Shown: one piece after another, positions 1-7,449 of the stretch | Layout of the letters: every line of letters starts with the position of its first letter | How positions within the stretch are numbered: position 1 is the first letter of the stretch | NCBI RefSeq assembly: GCF_027594745.1 | Contig: NZ_CP110854.1 | Span: 4,109,501-4,173,500 of the forward strand | Source of the DNA: Saprospira grandis | GTDB taxonomy: Bacteria; Bacteroidota; Bacteroidia; Chitinophagales; Saprospiraceae | Direction of reading: 5' to 3' | DNA length: 64,000 nt | Position numbers and translations under genes: made by a program | Notes under the pieces: model-generated | The model's input: the letters and a program-made list of their open reading frames with translations, nothing else | Database searches by the model: none | What the model was told of the DNA's origin: nothing

Positions 1-42
1 TTGGTCAAGGGAATTGATTGGCTCGCTCCTTTGGAGGTTTAG
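1..42 (+). CDS. 3' end of an unidentified gene (partial)
   Basis: Frame 1 is open from the window edge to a TAG at 40-42 and reads 13 residues ending LAPLEV. A strong terminator hairpin follows 18 bases later, which is why I take this as the tail of a plus-strand gene. Nothing can be said about its product. Confidence 0.3.
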   Translation: MVKGIDWLAPLEV

Positions 43-60
43 TAGTTTGGAGAAGAGGAA

Positions 61-96
61 ACGCCCAGTTGAGTTGTCGGCTGGGCGTTTTTTTTG
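61..96 (+). terminator. Rho-independent terminator
   Basis: ACGCCCAG (61-68) pairs with CTGGGCGT (81-88) and is followed by a run of eight T. It ends transcription of the gene that enters from the left edge. Confidence 0.8.
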
Positions 97-195
97 TGCA
101 AAAGTGAAAGTTTTTTGATTAAACTACCTTGTTTTGAAACTCATTCGATAACAAACCCGTATTAAGCTAATTATTTTATAACTAAAAAGTTTAAT

Positions 196-732
196 ATGGT
201 TAATTCATTACAACTAGCTCAAATGAGCCAAATTATTCAACATCATGGAATCAGTCCGCTTGATGTTCTTATTTTCAAAGATCTTCACTACCCTTTAATT
301 AGACATTACGCACTATTTGCTGGTTTTAATTCATCAGGATATCCTCTTATCGTGGCAAATTACAGCAAAAGTGTTGGCATTTTACCTCCTGAAGAACTAC
401 AAAATTTTTCAGCTCGATTAGAATTGGATCGAGTTCGAAAATTTGAAGGGAGTCAAGAAGATAAAGAACATGCTTTTGAGCGTGTAAATAAAGCTTTTAA
501 TAAAAAGCCTTATGATCTTATGTTCAATAATTGCGAACATTTTGCAAATTATGTTCAATATGGAAATGCCTATAGTCAACAAACTCAAGTTGCAGCTGGA
601 GGAGCTGCCGCAGTAGGCTTAGCAACAACTCTTAGTGCTAAAGAACCTCTTGCAAAAGCTCTTGGCGTAGCCCTACTTCTGGCTGCTGCAGGAAGTTTTG
701 CTCTAGAGCTATCTAAACAAAATACATTTTAG
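196..732 (+). CDS. LRAT/NlpC-P60-like cysteine protein with C-terminal membrane segment
   Basis: This 178-residue protein carries the two signatures of the LRAT-type circularly permuted NlpC/P60 fold: a histidine in RHYALFAGF (His37) and a cysteine in NNCEHFANY (Cys113). Family members are thiol acyltransferases or hydrolases acting on lipids. Residues about 133-172 are rich in Gly, Ala and Leu and probably form one or two membrane helices. Such small proteins are better known from eukaryotes and are scattered in bacteria; the substrate here is unknown. The gene stands alone between two terminators and is AT-rich compared with its neighbours, which fits lateral acquisition (inference). Confidence 0.7.
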   Translation: MVNSLQLAQMSQIIQHHGISPLDVLIFKDLHYPLIRHYALFAGFNSSGYPLIVANYSKSVGILPPEELQNFSARLELDRVRKFEGSQEDKEHAFERVNKAFNKKPYDLMFNNCEHFANYVQYGNAYSQQTQVAAGGAAAVGLATTLSAKEPLAKALGVALLLAAAGSFALELSKQNTF

Positions 733-770
733 TAAAGCTAAAATATTATTCTAGGGCTTAATCCCCCACC

Positions 771-805
771 CCCCCGAACTAAACTTTAGTTCGGGCTTTT
801 TTTTG
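771..805 (+). terminator. Rho-independent terminator of the LRAT-like gene
   Basis: CCCGAACTAA (773-782) pairs with TTAGTTCGGG (786-795), followed by CTTTTTTTTG. It lies 40 bases after the stop codon at 732. Confidence 0.85.
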
Positions 806-927
806 TCCCCCTCTCCCCCACTACCAAACAATATTCTCCTATCCATCTAGCATAACGCTACCCGCCTTATACGACGCCCATTCCTGTTTTTAAAATTTCG
901 TTTACATTATTTTTCTTGAATTAATCC

Positions 928-947
928 AGAAAAAGTTGAGGGACTAA
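928..947 (+). repeat. R5 20-mer, copy 1
   Basis: An exact AGAAAAAGTTGAGGGACTAA. This is the first of nine plus-strand copies in the window. The bases between the terminator at 805 and here show no gene. Confidence 0.85.
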
Positions 948-967
948 TAATAATTTAAGAAAAAAAT

Positions 968-1174
968 AGCCTAAATCCTTCTCTACAAATTGTTTAGGGA
1001 TTCGGTTTTGGGTGGACCGAAGATGCAAATGCGGCTTATTTGGGCTAAAAAGGCTGAAACTTACTGTTTATCGATGTTTCAGCGGCTAAGTTCTTGCTTA
1101 TCTAATCGATAAGTCAGCAAGATGAAGTCTTTTTGACTAAGGTTGTTTGCATTGTTTTTTGGCCCAAATAGATC
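968..1174. ncRNA. Candidate structured element between two R5 20-mers
   Basis: No plausible coding frame is visible, but several inverted repeats are. CCTAAA 970-975 pairs with TTTAGG 993-998. GCTGAAAC 1053-1060 pairs with GTTTCAGC 1076-1083. CTTGC-TTATC 1093-1102 pairs with GATAA 1108-1112 and GCAAG 1117-1121 around a four-base bulge. TATTTGGGC 1037-1045 matches GCCCAAATA 1162-1170, and ATGCAAA 1023-1029 matches TTTGCAT 1146-1152; these last two cross, as in a pseudoknot. It could be a structured RNA or a decayed small mobile element. Confidence 0.35.
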
Positions 1175-1194
1175 AGAAAAAGTTGAGGGACTAA
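1175..1194 (+). repeat. R5 20-mer, copy 2
   Basis: An exact copy, 247 bases after copy 1. The two copies bracket the hairpin-rich segment. Confidence 0.85.
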
Positions 1195-1228
1195 TAATTT
1201 CATTTATCCCTTACTGCCAAGAGCCCTT

Positions 1229-1336
1229 TGGCCCAGCGCTGCGGAGCGGGTGGCCCCAAGGGCCGAACAGACCTGTGAGCCCCGCAGCATAGCGGCGGCC
1301 GAGCTAGGCAAAGCCTAGCCGGCCGCGGGCCCCAAA
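1229..1336 (-). repeat. R1 GC-rich hairpin element, copy 1
   Basis: A short copy of the dispersed R1 family, read on the minus strand from TTTGGGGCC at its right end. The conserved block that reads GGGCCGAACAGACCTGTGAG on the plus strand is present. The central variable hairpin is reduced here. Confidence 0.8.
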
Positions 1337-1378
1337 TCCTTCTATTACAAAAGAAAAGAGTGCCAGTTGTTCTTTGGC

Positions 1379-1398
1379 AGAAAAAGTTGAGGGACTAA
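1379..1398 (+). repeat. R5 20-mer, copy 3
   Basis: An exact copy that lies 86 bases ahead of the nhaP2-like start codon and 43 bases after the R1 copy. I see no convincing Bacteroidota promoter (TTG then TAnnTTTG) in register with it. Confidence 0.8.
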
Positions 1399-1483
1399 AA
1401 ACTATTAAAGTAATCCAAATATTAACTTATATAGATATGACTATTCTATTTAATAACTATTATAGCGGCCTAAATAGTTAAAG

Positions 1484-2935
1484 ATGGATACGGTACACAT
1501 TATTTTTTCTGGGGCGCTCTTATTGTTGCTTAGTGTTTTGGCTGGGAAAACCTCTTTTCGCTTAGGGTTACCCACCTTAATTTTATTCTTATTGGTGGGT
1601 ATGTTAGCGGGTTCTGAGGGATTTGGCGGCATTTACTTTGATGATTCTCAGTTGGCTCAATTTATAGGCATCATTGCCTTAAACATCATTTTATTTTCGG
1701 GGGGCTTAGATACTCGCTGGGGAGCTGTTCGCTTGGTTTTGGGCAAAGGATTGACCTTGGCGACCTTGGGCGTTTTTATTACGGCGGCGGCTGTGGGAAT
1801 TTTTGCTCATTACTTTTTTGATTGGAGTTGGTTAGACGCTTTTTTATTGGGCGCTATTGTATCCTCAACTGATGCTGCGGCTGTTTTTTCTATTTTGGGT
1901 TCGACCAATATTCACTTAAAGCATGGGATTCGGCCTATTTTGGAGTTAGAAAGCGGGAGTAATGACCCTATGGCTTATTTTCTGACCAGTTTGCTTGCTG
2001 GAGCGGTATTAAAAGGCGATATGAATTTGGCTCCGGCCCTTCTACAACTAATTCTGCAATTAGTTGTAGGTGTTTCTATTGGCTACCTTATGGGCAGGCT
2101 GAGCAAATGGATAATTAATAATATTCGCTTAGATTTTAAGGGCTTGTATCCTGTTTTGGCCCTTTCGCTTAGTTTTTTGGCCTATGCTAGCAGCGAGCTC
2201 TTGTCTGGTAATGGCTTTCTAGCGGTTTATGTGTCTGCTGTTTTCTTGGCCAACAGTCAATTGACTCAGAAGCTGAGTATTCGACAATTTTTTGATGGTT
2301 TTGCCTGGTTGATGCAAATCATTCTCTTCTTGAGTTTGGGCCTTTTGGTTTTTCCTTCTCAACTCTTGGCCGTTTGGCCCATGGGCTTAGCCCTTGCCTT
2401 TTTCCTGATGTTCATTGCTCGACCAATTAGTGTTTTTATTGGCTTATCTTGGACCAAACTCGATTTTAAATCTAAATTGTTTATTTCTTGGGTAGGGCTT
2501 CGTGGGGCGGCTCCTATTGTTTTTGCCACCATTCCGATGGTCATGGGCATTCAGTCCTCTAATCTCATTTTTAATTTGGTCTTTTTTCTCACCTTAGTTT
2601 CTATTGCTCTGCAGGGCATGAGCATTCCCTTTTTTGCCCGTTTATTAGGTTTAGTAGACCTCAAAGTGTCTGCTTTAACTCAAGCTCGTTCTTTGGCACT
2701 AGAAGAAGAAAGTAAGGTAGAAACTGCAGAGGTCTACATTTCTGCAGAAAGTCCTTTAATTGATCAAAAGTTGGCCGACATTCACTTTCCTGCCGATTGT
2801 ATGGTGGTCCTAATTATCCGAAAACAGCAGTATTTGGTCCCTACCGCTCATACCAAAATAGAAGCTGGCGACACTTTGCAATTACTAGCTAGCAAAGCCG
2901 AAGATCTAGCCAGTTTGCAAATGGAGCTGGGCTAA
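1484..2935 (+). CDS. nhaP2: K+/H+ antiporter, CPA1 family, NhaP2/CvrA type
   Basis: The 483-residue protein has about twelve hydrophobic segments in residues 1-395 and then a soluble C-terminal part of about 85 residues that looks like an RCK_C (TrkA-C) regulatory domain. The CPA-type membrane motif GAIVSSTDAAAVF (about 123-135) and ELESGSNDPMAY mark the ion-translocating core. NhaP2/CvrA proteins exchange K+ for H+ across the inner membrane in volume and pH control, and the RCK_C domain gates them. The gene is monocistronic and ends in its own hairpin terminator. Three R5 20-mers and an R1 copy fill the long upstream region. The family call is firm; ion specificity is inferred. Confidence 0.88.
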   Translation: MDTVHIIFSGALLLLLSVLAGKTSFRLGLPTLILFLLVGMLAGSEGFGGIYFDDSQLAQFIGIIALNIILFSGGLDTRWGAVRLVLGKGLTLATLGVFITAAAVGIFAHYFFDWSWLDAFLLGAIVSSTDAAAVFSILGSTNIHLKHGIRPILELESGSNDPMAYFLTSLLAGAVLKGDMNLAPALLQLILQLVVGVSIGYLMGRLSKWIINNIRLDFKGLYPVLALSLSFLAYASSELLSGNGFLAVYVSAVFLANSQLTQKLSIRQFFDGFAWLMQIILFLSLGLLVFPSQLLAVWPMGLALAFFLMFIARPISVFIGLSWTKLDFKSKLFISWVGLRGAAPIVFATIPMVMGIQSSNLIFNLVFFLTLVSIALQGMSIPFFARLLGLVDLKVSALTQARSLALEEESKVETAEVYISAESPLIDQKLADIHFPADCMVVLIIRKQQYLVPTAHTKIEAGDTLQLLASKAEDLASLQMELG

Positions 2936-2939
2936 GACG

Positions 2940-2990
2940 ATCTCAATACCCCCTCTACCCTAGCAAAATTCTATTGAGATTTATTTTTAC
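2940..2990 (+). terminator. Terminator of the antiporter gene
   Basis: ATCTCAATA (2940-2948) pairs with TATTGAGAT (2972-2980) across a long loop and is followed by TTATTTTT. Confidence 0.6.
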
Positions 2991-2997
2991 TAACTCC

Positions 2998-3017
2998 AGA
3001 AAAAGTTGAAGGACTAA
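2998..3017 (+). repeat. R5 20-mer, copy 4 (one mismatch)
   Basis: Reads AGAAAAAGTTGAAGGACTAA. It lies in the convergent gap just beyond the stop codon of the minus-strand GNAT gene. Confidence 0.75.
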
Positions 3018-3029
3018 AAAATGTAATCA

Positions 3030-4121
3030 TTAAGTAAAAGCGGCATCGCCATCGCCATCCTGAATAGGAAAAGGCTGATCGCCTAGGGTTTTGGCCAAGG
3101 GATGCGTGATAATATAATGTCTTGCTTGGGGGCGGCTGCCCAAAAAGGGCCATTTCTTGGCCTGCAGGGCCTCTACAAGTTGTTCTTGATAAGTGGTTAG
3201 ATAAATGACTCGTTTTTGGCGCATCCAAAATAGCAGCGCTCGAATGAGCTCGCTGGCATCGGCCTGGGGCATAAAGACATAAGGTAGGCGCAAATGACCG
3301 TCTCGCAACAAATACAAAACGGCTGCTTTTAGCGTTTGGCCCTCATAAAAATAGAGATAGCCATTGTCTAGACTTTGGGCTTTGCTAGAAAAGTAATAGC
3401 GTTTAGCCGCTTCATCTTCTGGACCTTCTTGCAACCAGGGATAATTTAATATCCAGTCAAAATCTTTTGGTCCCCGAAGAAAGCCCTCTTTTTGCTCGCT
3501 CAGTAGCTTATTGGCTTCGGGCCGCCAATTTTTGTCTGATTCGCAGCGGTATTTTCCTTTGGCCAAAAAGAGCATGCGCATATTTTGGGGGCCAAAAGAC
3601 AGCTGTTCCAACAAATTGAAGAGCGGCAAATAGGGTCGCCATTTTTTGGGGTCTTTTTTGGGCAGCACCTTGGCTAGGGGGCTATACAAATAAAGACGGA
3701 GGCCCTTGGGTTGGGCCAAATCTTGGAAATAACCACTTTTGTCGTAGAGTCCTTTGGCGGCGGGAGTAAACTCCGTAATCATCAGGCGGCCCGACCAAGC
3801 CGTATACATCTGCTCCAAAAGTGATTTAGCCAAGCCTCTTCCCCGCATATTGGGATCAATCCAGAGGCAAGACAACCAAGCAAAGCGCTCCTCTCCTACT
3901 TTTCCCTGCAAACGATTGGGCAAGGCGCCCAAATAACCGACCAAAAGCCCATCTTCCTCTGCCAAAAGGAGCAAAACGTCCTCGGCTTCAGCTTGGGGAT
4001 TTGCGGCATGAGAAGCGCCACGAATTTGGCTAATCGCAATAGGCCCAGCCCCGGCAAAACTGGGGTCATGGGCCAAAAAGTCAGTCATTTCTCGCTGTCG
4101 GATAACACGATAAACAATCAT
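3030..4121 (-). CDS. GNAT-family N-acetyltransferase
   Basis: A 363-residue protein with a GNAT fold in about residues 1-140. The acetyl-CoA binding signature is the stretch LWIDPNMRGRGLAKSLLEQM (Q/RxxGxG/A type). Residues about 150-363 form a second region that may be a degenerate GNAT-like or substrate domain. I take the ATG at 4121 as the start because it falls one base after the stop of the upstream TPR gene; a longer frame to 4217 would overlap that gene by 90 bases. It is the last gene of the WYL-TPR-GNAT operon. The acceptor substrate is unknown. Confidence 0.75.
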   Translation of the reverse strand: MIVYRVIRQREMTDFLAHDPSFAGAGPIAISQIRGASHAANPQAEAEDVLLLLAEEDGLLVGYLGALPNRLQGKVGEERFAWLSCLWIDPNMRGRGLAKSLLEQMYTAWSGRLMITEFTPAAKGLYDKSGYFQDLAQPKGLRLYLYSPLAKVLPKKDPKKWRPYLPLFNLLEQLSFGPQNMRMLFLAKGKYRCESDKNWRPEANKLLSEQKEGFLRGPKDFDWILNYPWLQEGPEDEAAKRYYFSSKAQSLDNGYLYFYEGQTLKAAVLYLLRDGHLRLPYVFMPQADASELIRALLFWMRQKRVIYLTTYQEQLVEALQAKKWPFLGSRPQARHYIITHPLAKTLGDQPFPIQDGDGDAAFT

Positions 4122-4122
4122 C

Positions 4123-4965
4123 TTAAGAATTTTGAGCGCAGTATTCTGCCTGTAGTTCGACCGCATCCTCATCGCCGGCCTCAGCTGCTTTTTGCAAATA
4201 ATCGCAAGCCTCGGCATTTTCGCCCATATTGAGTGCCATGACAGCGGCTAGATAATAGAAATCGCGTTGGGTGGGATCTAATTCTAGGGCTTTTCGACAG
4301 CCGTCCAAAGCTAGGGCATCTTCTCCAAGTTCGCTAAGAATAAGGGCGTAAGTATAATAGTAATTGGCATTTTTATCATCCATGCGCAGGGCCAACTCCG
4401 CCTCTTTTCGGGCTCTTTTCATATTGCCCAAACTATAGTAAATATTGGCCAGCTTATCTCTAAAATCCGGCCGCTGAGGTTGCAAACGCAAAAAGGCCTG
4501 ATAATCATCTAAAGCGCCCAAGGTATCGCCTTGTTGCAAATGAATATCGCCTAAAAGTGAGTGCAGGCTTTCATTTTCGGGACTAATTTCCACGGCTTTT
4601 CGCAAAGCGGGCAAAGCCAAATCAAACTGTTCTTCTTCGGCATAAATAACGGCTTGAGCATGATAGTATTTGGCCTGACTTTCATCCAACTTAATAGCTT
4701 GGGCATAATCGGCTAGGGCCTCTTTATAGCGGTCCATATCATAGAGCAAGCGCCCTCTTTCATAATAAAACTCGGGTTCTTCCGGAATAGCTTCGATGGC
4801 TGCTGTATATAGTGCATAAGCCGTATCAAACTTTCCGTGGTTGTGTTTTTCTTGGGCCAGATAGAAGTACTCTAGGCTAGAAAAACTAGGATTATCCGCA
4901 GAAGGGAGGTCTAAATTGCAGGCGGCAAGGCCAAAAAGCAAAAGTAAAAGGCTAAGAAATCGCAT
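4123..4965 (-). CDS. TPR-repeat lipoprotein
   Basis: The 280-residue product starts with a lipoprotein signal peptide ending in the lipobox LAAC (Cys16). About six tetratricopeptide repeats follow from residue 28 on, each with the usual small residue and Y/A spacing (for example YEERGRLLYDMDRYKEALAD-like units). TPR lipoproteins in Bacteroidota are scaffolds at the periplasmic face or cell surface. It is ten bases downstream of the WYL regulator and one base upstream of the GNAT gene, so the three are very likely co-transcribed. Partners cannot be deduced. Confidence 0.85.
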   Translation of the reverse strand: MRFLSLLLLLFGLAACNLDLPSADNPSFSSLEYFYLAQEKHNHGKFDTAYALYTAAIEAIPEEPEFYYERGRLLYDMDRYKEALADYAQAIKLDESQAKYYHAQAVIYAEEEQFDLALPALRKAVEISPENESLHSLLGDIHLQQGDTLGALDDYQAFLRLQPQRPDFRDKLANIYYSLGNMKRARKEAELALRMDDKNANYYYTYALILSELGEDALALDGCRKALELDPTQRDFYYLAAVMALNMGENAEACDYLQKAAEAGDEDAVELQAEYCAQNS

Positions 4966-4975
4966 AAGACTAAAT

Positions 4976-5992
4976 TTAGGGTTCGTAACGCTCTACCGCC
5001 TTTTTGAGGCGATGGTATAATAAAGTTTGTAAAGAAGCTGGCGATAAGACCTTATATTTTTCGGCCGCCATCAGCAGTTGTTGTTGCAGTTCATAATTGG
5101 GACGCAGCTCTAGGCTAATCACAATACTGCCATCCTCTCTACGCTCTAGCAGTTTTTGAGAGGAATGAATGGGTTTACTTTCGGTATAGGGGGCTTGTTC
5201 GGCTGCCACCCAAATTTTTATCTCTTCTTTTTGCTGCTCCCAATCCTTAGATACCCCAATGATGTCCTTAAAGAAATCATTTTCCCAGTCAATTTCCACT
5301 TTTTTATAGGCCAAAAGGCTATCCTCTAACTTTTGGATGCGGTCTAGAGCCAAATTGCGATAGTCAAAATCTCGGTCTTCATCTCGACCGAAAACAAACC
5401 AGCGCTTATTGTATTGTTTGAGGACCTGTGGATGAAAATTGAACTCCTCTTTTCCCGATTCTTCTCGAAAACTTTGGTAGGCAATACGCAGACACTGCTC
5501 TTCCTTAATCGCTGTAAACAAAGGGCGCAAATGCTCTAGGCCCTGATAATCTTTATTTTCATCAAAAAAGATGATTGAGGCTTGTTCGGGGCGAGCAAAG
5601 CCTAGTTTCTGCTTAATCTTGGGCAGAAGCTCCGTCAACCAATCAAAGCTCTGAAAGCTCTCCAAACGCTCCAAAATATTCAGGGCATCTTCTAATTGTG
5701 CGTTTTCTTTGGGCCCCAAAGGCGTTTTATGAATCGAGAAATCTATGGGGTCGTAGCGCATATAAACCTTATGCCCCTCTCGCAAGCGCTTAATTGGCGC
5801 CCGATAGCCCAACTCACTTTCCATGTACTTAATGTCATTATAAATCTGACTTCGCCCCACCTTACAGCCCTCATCGGCCAAGGCATCATTAACCGCAGCA
5901 ATAAGATCTTGTATAAAATACTTGCGGTAGGGGTTTCCAAAACAATTATTCAACACTTGATAGCGCAATAAAGCATTTTTGTTTGTGGGCAT
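4976..5992 (-). CDS. WYL-domain transcriptional regulator
   Basis: A 338-residue protein with an N-terminal winged helix-turn-helix (about 1-75, including VGRSQIYNDIKYMESELGY) and a WYL domain (about 150-235). The family's Trp-Tyr-Leu signature appears here as W-F-V in NKRWFVFGRD. A WCX-like C-terminal extension follows. Such YafY/PafC-like proteins sense ligands or nucleic acid through the WYL pocket and control stress, DNA-damage or defence genes. As first gene of the operon it may autoregulate the TPR and GNAT genes (inference). Upstream is a long repeat-filled gap. Confidence 0.82.
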   Translation of the reverse strand: MPTNKNALLRYQVLNNCFGNPYRKYFIQDLIAAVNDALADEGCKVGRSQIYNDIKYMESELGYRAPIKRLREGHKVYMRYDPIDFSIHKTPLGPKENAQLEDALNILERLESFQSFDWLTELLPKIKQKLGFARPEQASIIFFDENKDYQGLEHLRPLFTAIKEEQCLRIAYQSFREESGKEEFNFHPQVLKQYNKRWFVFGRDEDRDFDYRNLALDRIQKLEDSLLAYKKVEIDWENDFFKDIIGVSKDWEQQKEEIKIWVAAEQAPYTESKPIHSSQKLLERREDGSIVISLELRPNYELQQQLLMAAEKYKVLSPASLQTLLYHRLKKAVERYEP

Positions 5993-6180
5993 GGCAATTT
6001 TTTTTGATTTCTGTCCAAAATAAGAAATTGTTTCCAGATAGGATGGACAGCCCCGCCTTTCTTTTGCCCTCGGCGCCTTTTTCAGGGCCCCACGGCCTCC
6101 CCTAACAGGCTTTTCCCAAACCTAAGCAAGGGTTCAAGTTATTAGTTCTTGGCCCTTTTTTTTATTGTTCGATTTTTATT
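5993..6180. other. Upstream region of the WYL operon, no gene seen
   Basis: C/T-rich leader DNA on the plus strand with no supported open frame. It should contain the operon promoter, but I cannot point to a clear TTG/TAnnTTTG pair. Confidence 0.4.
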
Positions 6181-6352
6181 TTTTGGGCCTGCCGCCAAAG
6201 GCGGCCGGGCTGTGTCAGGGCTCGCAGGTCTGCTCGGCCCTTCGCAAAATTCGCTACGCTCATTTTGCTCGGTCTGCGGCTTCGCCGCCCCCTTTTCCAT
6301 CCCTAGGCCAAGTCGCTTCGCTCCTTTGCGGCGGCTTCGCCGCCTGCTAGCC
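6181..6352 (+). repeat. R1 GC-rich hairpin element, copy 2
   Basis: The frame GCTCGGCCCTTCG ... CTCGGTCTG encloses the stem GCAAAAT/ATTTTGC (around 6244-6269). A second hairpin GCGGCTTCGCCGC follows. Open frames read through this element in several frames and are artefacts. Confidence 0.85.
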
Positions 6353-6354
6353 GT

Positions 6355-6635
6355 GGCTGCAGGTTGAAACCCGCAGCCATACAACAACCCCATTCTGCAT
6401 CTATAGTCATAAATTTTATAGGAACCCTAGGGTCCTGTACAATATGGACCTGTAGGTTAAAACCTACAGCAACAAAAGAGGCCAAGCTAAACGCAATAAA
6501 AATGGGCCGATGGTTAAAACCATCGGCCCATAATGTCTTCTAATACAAGGAAAGCTGTTTATTTATGGAGGGTTTTAACCCTCCATTTTATATTAAAATG
6601 CATTCGTTAATTGGCTGTAGGTTTTAACCTACAGC
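6355..6635 (+). mobile_element. Non-autonomous element related to the RAYT locus (MITE-like)
   Basis: Its left part (6355-6403) matches the DNA upstream of the transposase at 57182, including the stretch CATTCTGCATCTATAG. Its right part (6553-6635) is nearly identical to the DNA downstream of it (57585-57668), with both palindromes ATGGAGGGTTTTAACCCTCC and GCTGTAGGTTTTAACCTACA in the same order. The transposase gene is missing and is replaced by a two-palindrome module (6449-6530) also found at 44175 and 54999. It is best read as a deletion derivative moved in trans. Confidence 0.65.
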
Positions 6636-6745
6636 TTTAGCCCGCCAGTTTGCATAGACCCAAAACCATGCGCTGAAGCCCATGGCAGAAAAGGCTAGCC
6701 AATATAATCTTTAAGCGGTCCTGAGCTTCAGCCCATGGGCCTCCC
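6632..6745 (+). repeat. R3 REP-like element, copy 1
   Basis: CTTTAGCCCGCCAGTTTGCA begins directly at the end of the preceding palindrome, followed by a variant of the CATGGGCTTCAGCCCATG hairpin and a conserved tail through GGCTAGCCAATATAATC. The direct fusion to the R2 palindrome shows the two families combine. Confidence 0.75.
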
Positions 6746-6798
6746 CCCCCAGTCACTAAAAGACACTTTTTTTCACCTCTCCCTTTTTCAAAAACCCA

Positions 6799-6818
6799 AG
6801 AAAAAGTTGAGAGACTAA
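6799..6818 (+). repeat. R5 20-mer, copy 5 (one mismatch)
   Basis: Reads AGAAAAAGTTGAGAGACTAA. It lies between an R3 and an R1 copy. Confidence 0.75.
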
Positions 6819-6859
6819 TAAAACTATCTCCATACTGCCGCCTGCTAGCTGTGGCTGCA

Positions 6860-6990
6860 GATAGCGGCTTCGCGGCCAAACGGCCTAGCGATGTGCAGCA
6901 GTGCGGCGAAGCCGCAGACCAAGGCCGTCAGGCCGCAGGGCCGAGCAGACTTGCGAGCTGCGGAACGTAGCGCCGCAAGGCGAAGCCGCA
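6860..6990 (-). repeat. R1 GC-rich hairpin element, copy 3
   Basis: Read on the minus strand, the frame encloses the short stem GGCC-TGAC-GGCC. The CGATGTGCAGCAGTGCGG block on the plus strand is the family's conserved distal part. Confidence 0.8.
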
Positions 6991-7050
6991 GCGACAACAA
7001 GCCCTTTAGGGCGCCGTTCGACGACTGTAAGGAGTAACGCCCCAAAACAG
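6991..7050 (+). repeat. R7 repeat, copy 1
   Basis: About 60 bases containing ACAACAAGCCCTTTAGGGCG, TTCGACGAC and GGAGTAACGCCC. The same succession recurs at 14431, just ahead of the first TerB-like gene. Confidence 0.7.
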
Positions 7051-7054
7051 TCTA

Positions 7055-7267
7055 CTACTCTCCCATCAGTGATTTGCCCTTTTTGAGCATTTGGAAGGTT
7101 CGGAAGAGGCTAAAGAGCAAATAGGCCAAAAGCAGCCAATTCATCCAGGGATCATTGTCTAGATAAAAGAAAAGTAGTCCGATAACGACTAGCTTTATCG
7201 CCAATAATCCATAGGCTTTGTACTGTAGGTTGCGCATAAAGGCCGCCCGTTCTTTCTCTGTTTGCAT
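7055..7267 (-). CDS. Small two-helix membrane protein
   Basis: Seventy residues with two hydrophobic helices (about 20-38 and 43-60) separated by a DNDPW turn. The ends are charged (MQTEKERAAF at the start, KKGKSLMGE at the end). I chose the ATG at 7267; the frame extends to a TTG at 7291 but with less likely start context. I do not recognise the family. It is transcribed divergently from the Hsp70 operon, whose first gene begins 183 bases away. Confidence 0.55.
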   Translation of the reverse strand: MQTEKERAAFMRNLQYKAYGLLAIKLVVIGLLFFYLDNDPWMNWLLLAYLLFSLFRTFQMLKKGKSLMGE

Positions 7268-7449
7268 AAACTTAAGTTCTAAAATTGGCAAGATACAATA
7301 AGCCCGTAAAAAACAATCAATATTTGACAGGGGCTATCAGTTTATGCAGAGGCTAAAAGAACTAAACCCCTATAAATCAAGGGTTATAGAGTTGGCCAAG
7401 TTTTTTATTTGCTGCCTGCATTCACATTACTATAAACAGGCGACAAATT

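Noticed and set aside
928..1398. R5 20-mers as promoters
   Set aside because: No TAnnTTTG follows the internal TTG at the right distance in any copy checked, and copies face away from many neighbouring genes.
6142..7045. Several frames of 60-83 codons in the repeat cluster
   Set aside because: They translate R1, R2 and R3 repeats, are Arg/Pro/Ala-rich and occur in conflicting frames.
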